Origin: Spirochaetes bacterium GWB1_60_80
Lineage (GTDB): Bacteria; Spirochaetota; Spirochaetia; Treponematales; UBA12059
Length of the DNA: 64,000 nt
Assembly (NCBI GenBank): GCA_001829185.1
Contig: MIAR01000041.1
Coordinates: 60,904-124,903 of the forward strand
Direction: 5' to 3'
Positions 44,091-52,076 of the stretch are shown here, piece after piece. A model generated the notes under the pieces. That model saw nothing but the letters and a program-made list of their open reading frames with translations, searched no databases and had not been told where the DNA came from. The first letter of the stretch is position 1, and every line of letters begins with the position of its first letter. The position numbers were made by a program, and so were the translations under genes.

Positions 44091-45348
44091 GCTCAATAGA
44101 CTCTTTGTTGTCCTGGGGTAGGCGCAGCAAGATGGCCAGCAAGCCAACCACGCCGGAGAGCAGTAGTAGGCCCCTACCCGGCCCGAACAGTTGGCTGAAC
44201 AAGCCCAGCAGCAAGGCCAATCCGGCCGCGAACAGGGTTTCGGCTTGCGACTCGACCGAAAGCGCGGCCGCTAGTGAGTCCTGGTTCATGCGTTCGCTGA
44301 CGTAGGCGATGCCCATTGGTTTGCGCAGATTTTCGATCAGATAGATACCGGCATACAAGATGATGGCCGGCAGCGACAGCCCCAACCAGTAGGCGACGCC
44401 GGACAGCAGGCCCAGGCCGATCCCGGTAAATAGCGTCAGGTTGAGTGGCCGGGCCAGGCTTGGGAAGTGGTCGGCGAAGCGGCCGGACAGCCGGGCCGCG
44501 CCAGCCGTCAGAAAATACAAGGCCGAATAGACTAAGCCGCTCAAGATGGCGGTGCGCTCCTGGCCGCTCATGGCCAACAGGAAAGGCAGGCCGAGGGCCA
44601 GCGCCTTTAACATCGGCTGCAGGTAATCCTTGCAGGCCTTGTAATAGCCGGTGTAGAGCGCCTGGTTGGCGATGGCCCGCAGCGTGGCCGGCTGCCTAAG
44701 GCTGGTCAGCAACGAGCGGAATACCGCCGTGAACTCGTCGGCCAGATGCGGAGCGCGGCCTTCGCGCCGGCCGTCCAGGGCGGCCGGATAGCTTAGGATC
44801 AGCAGCAGATCGAGCACATACGGAATAATGGTAAACAGGAAGACCGGCGCGTAGGAGCCGCGCCAAAAGACCAAAGCGGCGGCGATCATGGCTGACACGG
44901 CAGCGCCGCGTTGCGACCAGGCCCGGGTATGGCCGTAGTAGTGGGTTTTCAAGCGCTGCCAGCCGCGGCTTTTCAGGTAGTCGAAGATCATCGCCTTGTG
45001 CGTGCCGGTTCGGAAGGCGTCGCCGAAGGCATAGCAAAGCATCGCTAGCAGCAGCAGCCACCAGGTCTGGCTAAAATAGAACAGCAGGAAGGAGACAATG
45101 TAGGCCAGGAAGGAAGCCACCATGGTGCGGCGGCGGCCCAGTACGTCGGCCACCAAGCCAGAGGGGATCTCCATCAGGTTGATGAGGATCTCCCGGGCGG
45201 CGTACAGGCCGCCAATCTGCAGGAAGGTGAGACCCTTTTCCAGGAAAAAGAGCAATAAAAAGGGCTCGTAGAAGCGCAGGTCCTTGAGGAAGCCGTAGGC
45301 GCAGAATTTGTAATACTGCAGATTCTTTTCGAATTTCTGATCGGCCAT
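44062..45348 (-). CDS. MFS transporter
   Basis: The 428-aa membrane protein has about 12 helices. The loop after helix 2, SGLVADVLGRRRTMVASFLA, is the MFS motif A, and LTFLQIGGLYAAREILINLM resembles the first helices of drug or nutrient efflux members. No substrate can be assigned. The gene shares its last 29 bases with the 3' end of the START pseudogene on the other strand. The ribosome binding site is weak (GGACGGA, 12 nt upstream). Confidence 0.8.
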   Translation of the reverse strand: MADQKFEKNLQYYKFCAYGFLKDLRFYEPFLLLFFLEKGLTFLQIGGLYAAREILINLMEIPSGLVADVLGRRRTMVASFLAYIVSFLLFYFSQTWWLLLLAMLCYAFGDAFRTGTHKAMIFDYLKSRGWQRLKTHYYGHTRAWSQRGAAVSAMIAAALVFWRGSYAPVFLFTIIPYVLDLLLILSYPAALDGRREGRAPHLADEFTAVFRSLLTSLRQPATLRAIANQALYTGYYKACKDYLQPMLKALALGLPFLLAMSGQERTAILSGLVYSALYFLTAGAARLSGRFADHFPSLARPLNLTLFTGIGLGLLSGVAYWLGLSLPAIILYAGIYLIENLRKPMGIAYVSERMNQDSLAAALSVESQAETLFAAGLALLLGLFSQLFGPGRGLLLLSGVVGLLAILLRLPQDNKESIELTARPGSPV

Positions 45349-45383
45349 GGCGCGTATTTCCGTCCTGTCCCGTCTGTTTCCTT

Positions 45384-45411
45384 CTAGCCCCTAGCCCCTA
45401 GCCCCTAGCCA
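45384..45411. repeat. Four tandem copies of a 7-bp unit
   Basis: CTAGCCC occurs four times in a row, the last as CTAGCCA, between the GNAT gene end and the MFS gene start. No function is apparent; it may vary in copy number. Confidence 0.7.
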
Positions 45412-45417
45412 CAGCGT

Positions 45418-46320
45418 CTACAATTCCAGCGGTTTGACTTTTTTTTTGCTAAGCGGCAGTCCCGAGAAATTGAGCATGAAGCCGACGCTTTCATAAAGCC
45501 CGCGGGCATTGGTCAAGCTGTCTTCCACGGTCAGGGCAATCTCGGTGGCGGCCTTCTCGTCGAACAGCCAATCTACTGCCCTGGCCAGCAATTGTCGGCC
45601 GTAGCCTTTGTTGCGCTCGGTTTCGGCAATGCCGATGAACTGCACCTCGGCCTTGGCGGCGTCGTCTTCCAGGGCGGCCACCGAAAAGCCGAGCACCCGC
45701 TCGCCCTCGGCGACGACGTAGATGCAGTGGCTGCCGCCGTGTAGTTGCAGCAATGCCTGGGCGCTGTAGTAGGTGTCCGGGAACAGCTGGTCGAAAAGAG
45801 TGACGAAGCTGGCATGATGCAGGCTGGTTAATTTGGTACAGGCATCGGCCGGGCAATCGATCCGGCGTGAGCGGTTCAGCTGATAGTCATGGGTGACGGT
45901 GCCCTGGGTGTAACCATGCTTGCGGTAAAAGTCGATGCCGTTATTGTTTTTGACATTTAGGAAGGCGTCCCAGCGGGTGGCGTTGGGCGGCAGTATCTGG
46001 AGCAATTCTTCGTACAAGTTGGGTGCCAGCGAGCTCCAGGCACCAGCGAAGACATGGGGACCGTGTAGCCAGACGCGTTCCAGCTCCGGGTCAAATTCGC
46101 CACCCATAGCGCCGATAATACAAGGTCCTGAACAGGCTAGAATATAGAACATCTCGCCAGCCTCGAAGGCGGCTTGGAAGTCAGCCGTTAGATCGGCTGG
46201 CGAGTCACCCGCCCAGGAGTGCAGACAATGGCTGTTCGGTTTGAGGGAAACGAAAATGATGTTTTGGACAAGCAACGGAATATCTTCTATGCCGGCCTGC
46301 CGGAACGTAATGTTTTGCAT
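45418..46320 (-). CDS. Tandem GNAT acetyltransferase
   Basis: The 300-aa protein has two GNAT-like halves. The N-terminal half (about 1-150) is divergent, ending NGIDFYRKHGYTQGTVTH. The C-terminal half (about 165-295) is canonical, with EVQFIGIAETERNKGYGRQL, the acetyl-CoA binding R/Q-x-x-G-x-G/A loop, and LTNARGLYESVGFMLNF. The acceptor is unknown. I start at ATG 46320 because GAAGAGG lies 5 nt upstream. Confidence 0.85.
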   Translation of the reverse strand: MQNITFRQAGIEDIPLLVQNIIFVSLKPNSHCLHSWAGDSPADLTADFQAAFEAGEMFYILACSGPCIIGAMGGEFDPELERVWLHGPHVFAGAWSSLAPNLYEELLQILPPNATRWDAFLNVKNNNGIDFYRKHGYTQGTVTHDYQLNRSRRIDCPADACTKLTSLHHASFVTLFDQLFPDTYYSAQALLQLHGGSHCIYVVAEGERVLGFSVAALEDDAAKAEVQFIGIAETERNKGYGRQLLARAVDWLFDEKAATEIALTVEDSLTNARGLYESVGFMLNFSGLPLSKKKVKPLEL

Positions 46321-46430
46321 GAACCTCTTCCCAACATTTAACTGTAATGAATCTGCGAAATCGTCCAGAATGTACACAATTTAATGAGTCAAGTATAAGC
46401 ACGGGCTGCTGGAATGGCAATTGTTTTTAC

Positions 46431-46459
46431 TTGGTTTCTGGCCAAAAATTCGTTATTAT
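46431..46459 (+). promoter_or_regulatory. Promoter of the LiaF-like gene
   Basis: TTGGTT, 17 bases and TATTAT lie about 95 bases before the start codon. Confidence 0.45.
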
Positions 46460-46552
46460 AGGCAGAAGCTCGCTTTTGCGAGTACATGGCCATAGCGTGG
46501 GATGATTTCGCGCTGGACGACGCCGTCAGGGTCGGTTTGAAGGAGAATGCTG

Positions 46553-47185
46553 ATGTCGAATCAAGTTATGCCGCTTTCTGGGTCCAATGAGGCGCTGGGC
46601 GAGCGTCGGCAGCAGGTGATGGATACATTGACCGAGGCTTTTGCCCAAGGCTATCTGGATATGGAAGCCTACGAAAAACGGGTCGACCAGGCTAACGATG
46701 CTACTCTGCCGGCCACCCTGGATCACTTAGTGCTTGACCTGCCAACCAACCTGCACGTCGCCAAGCCGGCCGCGGCCGGTCGTCGATCTGCCGCCAGAGC
46801 CACGGTATCGTCGGTGGTCGGCACTAACACTGACATAGTCGGCATGCCGCGCATGAATACCGCTTGCATCATGAGTGAACGCCACCTGGATGGTAACTGG
46901 CTGCAAAGCGACAAGGTTTCCACGTTCACCGTCATGGGCTCAACCAAGCTGGACTTTACCGAGGTTGACTTGCCGCCCGGACCGACGCATGTCGAGGTGT
47001 TCACGGTCATGGGCGAGGTCAAGTTGATTGTGCCGGCCGACGTGCCGGTCAACTTTGGGGTGGCGGCTATCATGGGCGAGGCTCGGGTGGAAAAAAACGT
47101 TAATCGCCAAGTCCGTGGCGCAACCAGCTGGCTAGAGGTCAAGGGTCTGGTGGTGATGGGCGAGGTTCGGGTGCGCCAGGGCTAA
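46553..47185 (+). CDS. DUF1707/LiaF-like envelope-stress protein
   Basis: The 210-aa protein has an N-terminal DUF1707/SHOCT-like helix pair (about residues 12-60, VMDTLTEAFAQGYLDMEAYE) and a C-terminal LiaF-like beta domain (about 95-208) with the repeating strand pattern VSTFTVMGSTKLDF, VEVFTVMGEVKLIVPAD and KGLVVMGEVRV. In Gram-positive bacteria such domains modulate antibiotic-response sensors; here no kinase is adjacent. ATG 46553 is preferred over ATG 46547 because AAGGAG is then 7 nt away. Confidence 0.8.
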   Translation: MSNQVMPLSGSNEALGERRQQVMDTLTEAFAQGYLDMEAYEKRVDQANDATLPATLDHLVLDLPTNLHVAKPAAAGRRSAARATVSSVVGTNTDIVGMPRMNTACIMSERHLDGNWLQSDKVSTFTVMGSTKLDFTEVDLPPGPTHVEVFTVMGEVKLIVPADVPVNFGVAAIMGEARVEKNVNRQVRGATSWLEVKGLVVMGEVRVRQG

Positions 47186-47205
47186 GCGTCTGCCGCTTAA
47201 GCAAC

Positions 47206-47238
47206 CGAAAAAAACCGGCCAGGGCGGCCGGTTTTTTC
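47206..47238. terminator. Bidirectional terminator
   Basis: AACCGGCC pairs with GGCCGGTT around AGGGC, with a run of A before it and six T after it. It serves the LiaF-like gene and probably also the convergent glycosidase gene, whose stop codon lies at its right edge. Confidence 0.85.
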
Positions 47239-48664
47239 ATATCTTGTCGATCAGCATCGAGCATTTGCCCGAGGGGATGGGCAGGGTCTTTTTCTTGCGT
47301 CCCAGCACATTGATGGTAAAATAATATAGTTTTTCCGATTCCATGTGGATTTCCCAACCGCGGCCGCCCGACTTGTTGGACAGGATGGTAACCATGTTGC
47401 GTTTCAGGCTGAGGTTCTCGATGCCCATGATTTCCAGGTTGGGAATGATCCAGTCGACGGTCTTGCGCGGCAATGAGACCGACAGGCCGATGATGTTTTC
47501 GATCATCAGGGCGACGGTGGACAGGCCGGTATAGGCCAGGAACTGGGGCCGCGGCCACTCTGGATGGTCCGGCCAAACGGCCCGGCCTTCGTTTTGGGGC
47601 TGGTAGGCTTCCCAAAGGGTCTGCTTGTTCTCGCCATTGGGATGGGCTGAATCGAGAATGAAATAGAGGTGGCGGATGGCACAAGCCCGGGCCAATTCCC
47701 AGTGGTTATATTTTTCCAGGCCCTTGATGATCATGTAGGTGAACGGCGGGATGACCGAACCGCGATAACCCATGCCGCGCTTGTCGTAATCGGGGTGGTC
47801 GACCGACAATGTGGGGAAGGGGTTTTCGGTGCCAAAGCTGTTCGGGTTGGTTAGGTGCTCGATGAGGCGCTCAGAGCGGTCTTCGTTGACGATCTCGGCC
47901 AGCAAGGCCCAGAAGGCGCCGATGGTTTTAATGGGTACCTGGTGCTCGGCAGCGTCGATGTCGTAATAGAAGGCATCGCTGTCGTTCCACATCATGGTAT
48001 TGAGGCGTGTCTTGAGCGAGAAGTAATTGCGCTTATATATGAAGGAAATGTCTTTGTCGTTGAGAATGTCGCCGAGCGCCGCCATGTACATGGCATTGAT
48101 GGTCATGCAAACCGTGAAGTCGACGTGGTAAGCGGCGTTGCCGCGTGGCGAGTTGGGCATGCCGGTGGCAGCCACCGGCGTCTCGAAAAGGCCGTTTGGC
48201 CGCTTGAAGGTTGTCTCGATCCAGGAATAGTAGCGCTGGAGGGCGGGCATTACTTCCTTGACGCGTTTTTTGTTGGCGGTTTTATGGTAGAGGTTGTACT
48301 CAGCCCAGGCAAACAGCGGTATGCCGAGGCCTTCCGGGTTTTCCGGCGGCAGCCAGGCATCACCCGAGGCGATGTCGTAGCGCCAGCGGATGGCCCCGTT
48401 GGTTTCCTGCTTGCTGTATAGCGCATCCAAGCCGTTGGAGGCTGGATAGATACGATTGGAGTATACCAGATAGAAGGAAGAGAAAATCTGTTCGGCCTGG
48501 TCGAGCGTGCCAGACGGAGGGTAGAAAAAAAATTTGCCGCCGCCGATGCCGCTCTCCGGTGGGGCGGTGGTCCAGTGGTCTTCGATCCAAGCCCAACTGC
48601 GATCATATATGTCAACGAAATCTTGATCGTAAAAGTGAATGTTCGGAAAATCCCGTTTGTTCAA
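47237..48664 (-). CDS. Trehalase-like (alpha/alpha)6-barrel glycoside hydrolase
   Basis: The product is about 475 aa. The pattern fits trehalase/GH63-like (alpha/alpha)6 barrels: SFYLVYSNRIYPASNGLDAL, SGDAWLPPENPEGLGIPLF, RYYSWIETTFKRPNGLFETP, TMMWNDSDAFYYDIDA, GYRGSVIPPFTYMIIKGL and LWEAYQPQNEGRA. There is no signal peptide, so it acts in the cytoplasm; substrate unknown. Two starts are possible: GTG 48679 without a ribosome binding site, or TTG 48664, which has GGGAG 8 nt upstream and is used here. A strong promoter is present at 48761-48789. Confidence 0.78.
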   Translation of the reverse strand: MNKRDFPNIHFYDQDFVDIYDRSWAWIEDHWTTAPPESGIGGGKFFFYPPSGTLDQAEQIFSSFYLVYSNRIYPASNGLDALYSKQETNGAIRWRYDIASGDAWLPPENPEGLGIPLFAWAEYNLYHKTANKKRVKEVMPALQRYYSWIETTFKRPNGLFETPVAATGMPNSPRGNAAYHVDFTVCMTINAMYMAALGDILNDKDISFIYKRNYFSLKTRLNTMMWNDSDAFYYDIDAAEHQVPIKTIGAFWALLAEIVNEDRSERLIEHLTNPNSFGTENPFPTLSVDHPDYDKRGMGYRGSVIPPFTYMIIKGLEKYNHWELARACAIRHLYFILDSAHPNGENKQTLWEAYQPQNEGRAVWPDHPEWPRPQFLAYTGLSTVALMIENIIGLSVSLPRKTVDWIIPNLEIMGIENLSLKRNMVTILSNKSGGRGWEIHMESEKLYYFTINVLGRKKKTLPIPSGKCSMLIDKI

Positions 48665-48760
48665 GGATGAAACTCCCACCTGCAGAATGCGGATGAACGT
48701 AGTAAACGTGACACTTTTCTAGTAAATGCCATAGAACGAGAAACGTTACAACAGTATACC

Positions 48761-48789
48761 AATATAATCGTGACGTCGCCTTTTGTCAA
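48761..48789 (-). promoter_or_regulatory. Promoter of the trehalase-like gene
   Basis: On the minus strand a perfect TTGACA, 17 bases and TATATT lie about 97 bases before the start. The downstream leader contains TGTAACGTTTCTCG, vaguely like a LacI-family operator half-site around AACGTT. Confidence 0.7.
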
Positions 48790-48839
48790 ATTATTTGTAT
48801 GAAAAATCATATAGTGTGACGGGGAAACCGGCGTTTTCC

Positions 48840-50126
48840 TTAGTTTTTTAGGGTGGTGATGGCTTCGGCGACCCGGATGCCCGAGGCCCAGGCGCCGGTA
48901 ATGCCGCGGCTGGTGCCGGCGCCGTCCCCGGCCAAGTACAGATGGGGGATGGCCCGGAAGCTGGCCGGATCCTCAAAGACCGGCTTGTTGGCATAGGTTT
49001 TTATTTCCGGGTAGTACATGATGGTCGACGGGTGCAGGACGCCGGGCACGATAGTATCGAGCAGCTTCAAGGAGTCCCACAAGGCGCGCATAATTTTAGC
49101 CGGCACGGCTAGTCCCAGATCGCCCGGGACGCACGACGGCAAGCTGGGTTCGAAATCGTAGAGGTCACCACAAAAGCCGTCCTGGGTGGAACGGCGGCCC
49201 AACCGAAAGTCGCCCACCCGTTGCATGATGGGGTGGCCGCCACCCAGCAGCATGGCTTGCTCACCCAGCGCGCGGGCATAGGCTTGGCCGGAAGCCAGGG
49301 GCTGGGTCAGGCCGACGGTCTTGAGCATGGCAAAGTTGGCCAACCCGTTGGCCGGGTGCTTGTCCGACCACGCATGGCCGTTAACACTGTACCAAACGCC
49401 GGCGTTGTCTTGGTATTTTTCCTGAACTACGTGGGCGCAGCGCGAATTGGTGCAAAAGGTGCGCGTTTTCTTGTGAAATAGGAACTTGGGGTCGTAATAA
49501 TCCTGGACGATCGGGTAGCGTTCCTCCCGGAGCTCGACGCGGATACCGACGTCGATACTGTTGTCGACATAGTTGATGCCGTTGGTCTTCATGACACTCT
49601 GTAGAAAGGCAAAGCCGGCTCGGCCCGGAGCCAGTAGCAGGTCGTCGTAACTTAGTTCACGCCGGTTGGTGGTCAGCCGGCGGGCCTGGGCATCGATGGC
49701 GATGGCCTCCTCGCCTAGCGCCAGTTCAGCTCCCAGGGCAGTAAGCCGCGCGCACAGCGTCTTGATCAGTTCCAGGCCGCCATCGGTGCCCAGGTGGGCT
49801 TGGCGAATCTCCAGCAGCGTCACGCCGAGCCGGTCGGCCCGCCGGCGGTAGGTGTCGATATCGTGTTTCTCAAGAATGGCCGGCTTGAGGAAGGTTTCGA
49901 TCTGGTTGAGGTAGCGTTTGGCCTGGACTTCGGTCCAGACGGTATCGGCGAAGCCGATCGGCCAGCTGAAGTTCATCTTGCAGTCGTTGCGCAGGCCGCC
50001 GGACGAATACTGGTTGCGGTCGAGGATGAGAAGCCGGCAGGCCGGGTTGGCTGCGAGGAGGCTGAAGGCGGCGCCCAGTCCGGCCGGTCCCGAGCCGACG
50101 ATGATAACGTCGAATTCGCTTTTCAT
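48840..50126 (-). CDS. FAD-dependent oxidoreductase, uncharacterised
   Basis: The 428-aa flavoprotein starts DVIIVGSGPAGLGAAFSLL (FAD-binding GxGxxG), has LILDRNQYSSGGLRNDCKMN, a mid-region YDDLLLAPGRAGFAFLQSV, and closes with HLYLAGDGAGTSRGITGAWA, the second FAD motif. It resembles the COG2509-type dehydrogenases of unknown reaction. The start is ATG 50126; an in-frame GTG or ATG further upstream would cross the promoter. That promoter ends six bases before the ATG, so the mRNA is predicted to be leaderless. Confidence 0.85.
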   Translation of the reverse strand: MKSEFDVIIVGSGPAGLGAAFSLLAANPACRLLILDRNQYSSGGLRNDCKMNFSWPIGFADTVWTEVQAKRYLNQIETFLKPAILEKHDIDTYRRRADRLGVTLLEIRQAHLGTDGGLELIKTLCARLTALGAELALGEEAIAIDAQARRLTTNRRELSYDDLLLAPGRAGFAFLQSVMKTNGINYVDNSIDVGIRVELREERYPIVQDYYDPKFLFHKKTRTFCTNSRCAHVVQEKYQDNAGVWYSVNGHAWSDKHPANGLANFAMLKTVGLTQPLASGQAYARALGEQAMLLGGGHPIMQRVGDFRLGRRSTQDGFCGDLYDFEPSLPSCVPGDLGLAVPAKIMRALWDSLKLLDTIVPGVLHPSTIMYYPEIKTYANKPVFEDPASFRAIPHLYLAGDGAGTSRGITGAWASGIRVAEAITTLKN

Positions 50127-50132
50127 GCCGGC

Positions 50133-50161
50133 AGTATAGCCTACTTGCGACGGGCTGTCAG
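50133..50161 (-). promoter_or_regulatory. FAD oxidoreductase promoter, leaderless geometry
   Basis: On the minus strand CTGACA, 17 bases and TATACT are followed by GCCGGC and the ATG. Confidence 0.6.
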
Positions 50162-50230
50162 CCGCTACGTGGTTTTCCACCTGGGGGCGGCGAGGTTGGT
50201 CGGTCGGTGGGGCGGTCGGTCAGTCAGATA

Positions 50231-50260
50231 AAAGAACGGCCTCCCGGTTGGGAGGCCGTT
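50231..50260 (-). terminator. Terminator of the hydrogenase operon
   Basis: AACGGCCTCCC (50235-50245) and GGGAGGCCGTT (50250-50260) form a perfect 11-bp stem with a 4-base loop. On the minus strand it is followed by CTTTT. It lies about 50 bases beyond the hndD stop. Confidence 0.85.
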
Positions 50261-50306
50261 GGTTCGAAGTTGGCGGGCGGCTGGGTTGCCTGGTCGCCCG
50301 GGCGAC

Positions 50307-52061
50307 TTACTTGGAGTAGATCGGCTGCTTCTCGTAATGGGTGTGCAAAAGTTCGTGTGCCTTGTGGCCGTTGGGCTCGCCCAGGAATTCCTGGTATACC
50401 TTGGTGATGAAGGGATTGTGGTGCGAGCAGCGGAAAGTGCTCTTGACATCGTCGCTGTAGATGCCGTTGATGCGCAACTGACGAACTTCGTCGGTGGCGC
50501 CGTAGGGCTGGCCGCCACCGCCGATGCACCCGCCGCGGCAGGCCATGACTTCGATGAAGTGCCATGGCACTTCTTTGCCTTCGGCCTTAGCCGCGCGGAC
50601 TCGGTCTAGGACCTCGGCGATGTTACCCATCTGGTGGGCCACGGCGACGCGCACGTCGGTGCCCTTGATGTTAACGCGAGCTTCCTTGATGCCGGAAATG
50701 CCGCGTACGCCGGTGAAGTTTACGTCCTTCAAGTCTTCCTTGGTTACCAAGAAGTAGGCCGAGCGCAGGGCGGCTTCCATGACGCCGCCGGTGGCGCCGA
50801 AAATGGTGCCGGCACCGGTGTACGGACCCATCGGGCTGTCGGCGTCCTCTTCGGGCAGGTTGACCAGGTCGATGCCGGCCTGCTTGATCATGCGGGCCAG
50901 TTCGCGGGTGGTCAGCACTACGTCAACGTCGCGCTCGCCAGAAGAATACATGTCCTTGTTGCGGCCGCTCTCGTGCTTCTTGGCGGTGCAGGGCATGATC
51001 GAAACCGAGAAGATCTTCTTCTTGTCTACTTTGGCCTGATCGGCCCAGTAGGTCTTGATCATGGCGCCCATCATCTGCTGCGGGCTCTTGGCGGTGGAAA
51101 AGTTGGGGATCATGTCGGGGTAGTACTTCTGCATGTAATCGACCCAGGCCGGGCAGCAGCTGGTGATCAGCGGCAGTTCGCCTTTGCCTTCCACGAAGCG
51201 CTTGATGAACTCGGTGCCTTCTTCGAGGATGGTCAGGTCGGCGGCGAAGTTGGTGTCGAAGACCACGTCAAAGCCGAGGCGGCGCAAGGCGGTGTAGATC
51301 TTGCGGGTGATGAGGGTGCCAGGCGGCAGGCCGAATTCCTCGCCCAGGGCGATACGGACGGCCGGGGCGATCTGTACTACGCAGGTCAGGTCCTCACTGC
51401 CGCTCTTCATGAGGGCGTTCCAGACTTCCTGGGTCTGGTCCATCTCGTAGATGGCGCCGACCGGGCAGTGGGCCGAGCACTGGCCGCATTTGATGCATGG
51501 GCCGTCGGCCAGGGCCACGTCGGCGGCCGGGGCGATGCGGGTCTTCTCGCCGCGGCCCAGGAACTCGATGGCCCAGACGTTTTGCATGTCCTGGCAAACC
51601 TTGACGCAGCGACCGCACTTGATGCATTTCTCGGGATTGAGCACCAGGGTCTTGGTGGAGGTATCGACCGGCAGGCCTTTGAGCCGTTTGGTGAAGGGCT
51701 GCTCGCGGATGCCGAAGTCGGCGGCCAGGGTCTGCAACTCGCAGGAACCGGAGCGCGGGCACTGCAGGCAGTCGTCCGGATGGTTGGACAGGATCAGCTC
51801 GATGACTGTCTTGCGTACCTGGACGATTTCCGGGTCATGGGTGATGATGCTCATGCCTTCCTCGATGGGGGTACAGCAGGCGCGCAGCATTTTGGGGCTC
51901 TTCTCCACCTTGACCACGCAGATGCCGCAGGCCGCCCAGGCCGGCAGATCGTCGTTGTAGCAGAGCTTGGGGATATTTATGTTCATCTTGGCGGCGGCGT
52001 CCAGTATGGTGGTACCGTGCGCTACCTGGACGGGAATACCGTTTATCTTGGCGTTGACCAT
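50307..52061 (-). CDS. hndD: NAD(P)-linked [FeFe]-hydrogenase catalytic subunit
   Basis: The 584-aa subunit reduces protons or oxidises H2 at the H-cluster. It has an N-terminal plant-type 2Fe-2S domain (CYNDDLPAWAACGICVV), a His-Cys 4Fe-4S region (NHPDDCLQCPRSGSCELQ), two 4Fe-4S clusters (CIKCGRCVKVCQ, CIKCGQCSAHCP), and the three H-cluster motifs: TSCCPAWVDYMQKYYP, MPCTAKKHES and EVMACRGGCIGGGGQP. Small-subunit-like C-terminal sequence follows. The five-gene context (hndA, GHKL, hndB, hndC, hndD) marks an electron-bifurcating or NAD(P)-dependent trimeric/tetrameric enzyme in the cytoplasm. AAGGAG precedes the ATG. Maturases HydEFG are not in the window. Confidence 0.95.
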   Translation of the reverse strand: MVNAKINGIPVQVAHGTTILDAAAKMNINIPKLCYNDDLPAWAACGICVVKVEKSPKMLRACCTPIEEGMSIITHDPEIVQVRKTVIELILSNHPDDCLQCPRSGSCELQTLAADFGIREQPFTKRLKGLPVDTSTKTLVLNPEKCIKCGRCVKVCQDMQNVWAIEFLGRGEKTRIAPAADVALADGPCIKCGQCSAHCPVGAIYEMDQTQEVWNALMKSGSEDLTCVVQIAPAVRIALGEEFGLPPGTLITRKIYTALRRLGFDVVFDTNFAADLTILEEGTEFIKRFVEGKGELPLITSCCPAWVDYMQKYYPDMIPNFSTAKSPQQMMGAMIKTYWADQAKVDKKKIFSVSIMPCTAKKHESGRNKDMYSSGERDVDVVLTTRELARMIKQAGIDLVNLPEEDADSPMGPYTGAGTIFGATGGVMEAALRSAYFLVTKEDLKDVNFTGVRGISGIKEARVNIKGTDVRVAVAHQMGNIAEVLDRVRAAKAEGKEVPWHFIEVMACRGGCIGGGGQPYGATDEVRQLRINGIYSDDVKSTFRCSHHNPFITKVYQEFLGEPNGHKAHELLHTHYEKQPIYSK

Positions 52062-52076
52062 TGGTCCTGCTCCTTC

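Noticed and set aside
44890-45000. Leaderless geometry for the MFS gene at 45348 and for the GNAT gene at 46320
   Set aside because: Neither has a -10-like hexamer at the right distance from its ATG; the GNAT gene has a proper GAAGAGG.
45384-45411. Tandem 7-bp repeats as a CRISPR or origin
   Set aside because: The units are too short, without spacers, and no DnaA boxes or cas genes are nearby.
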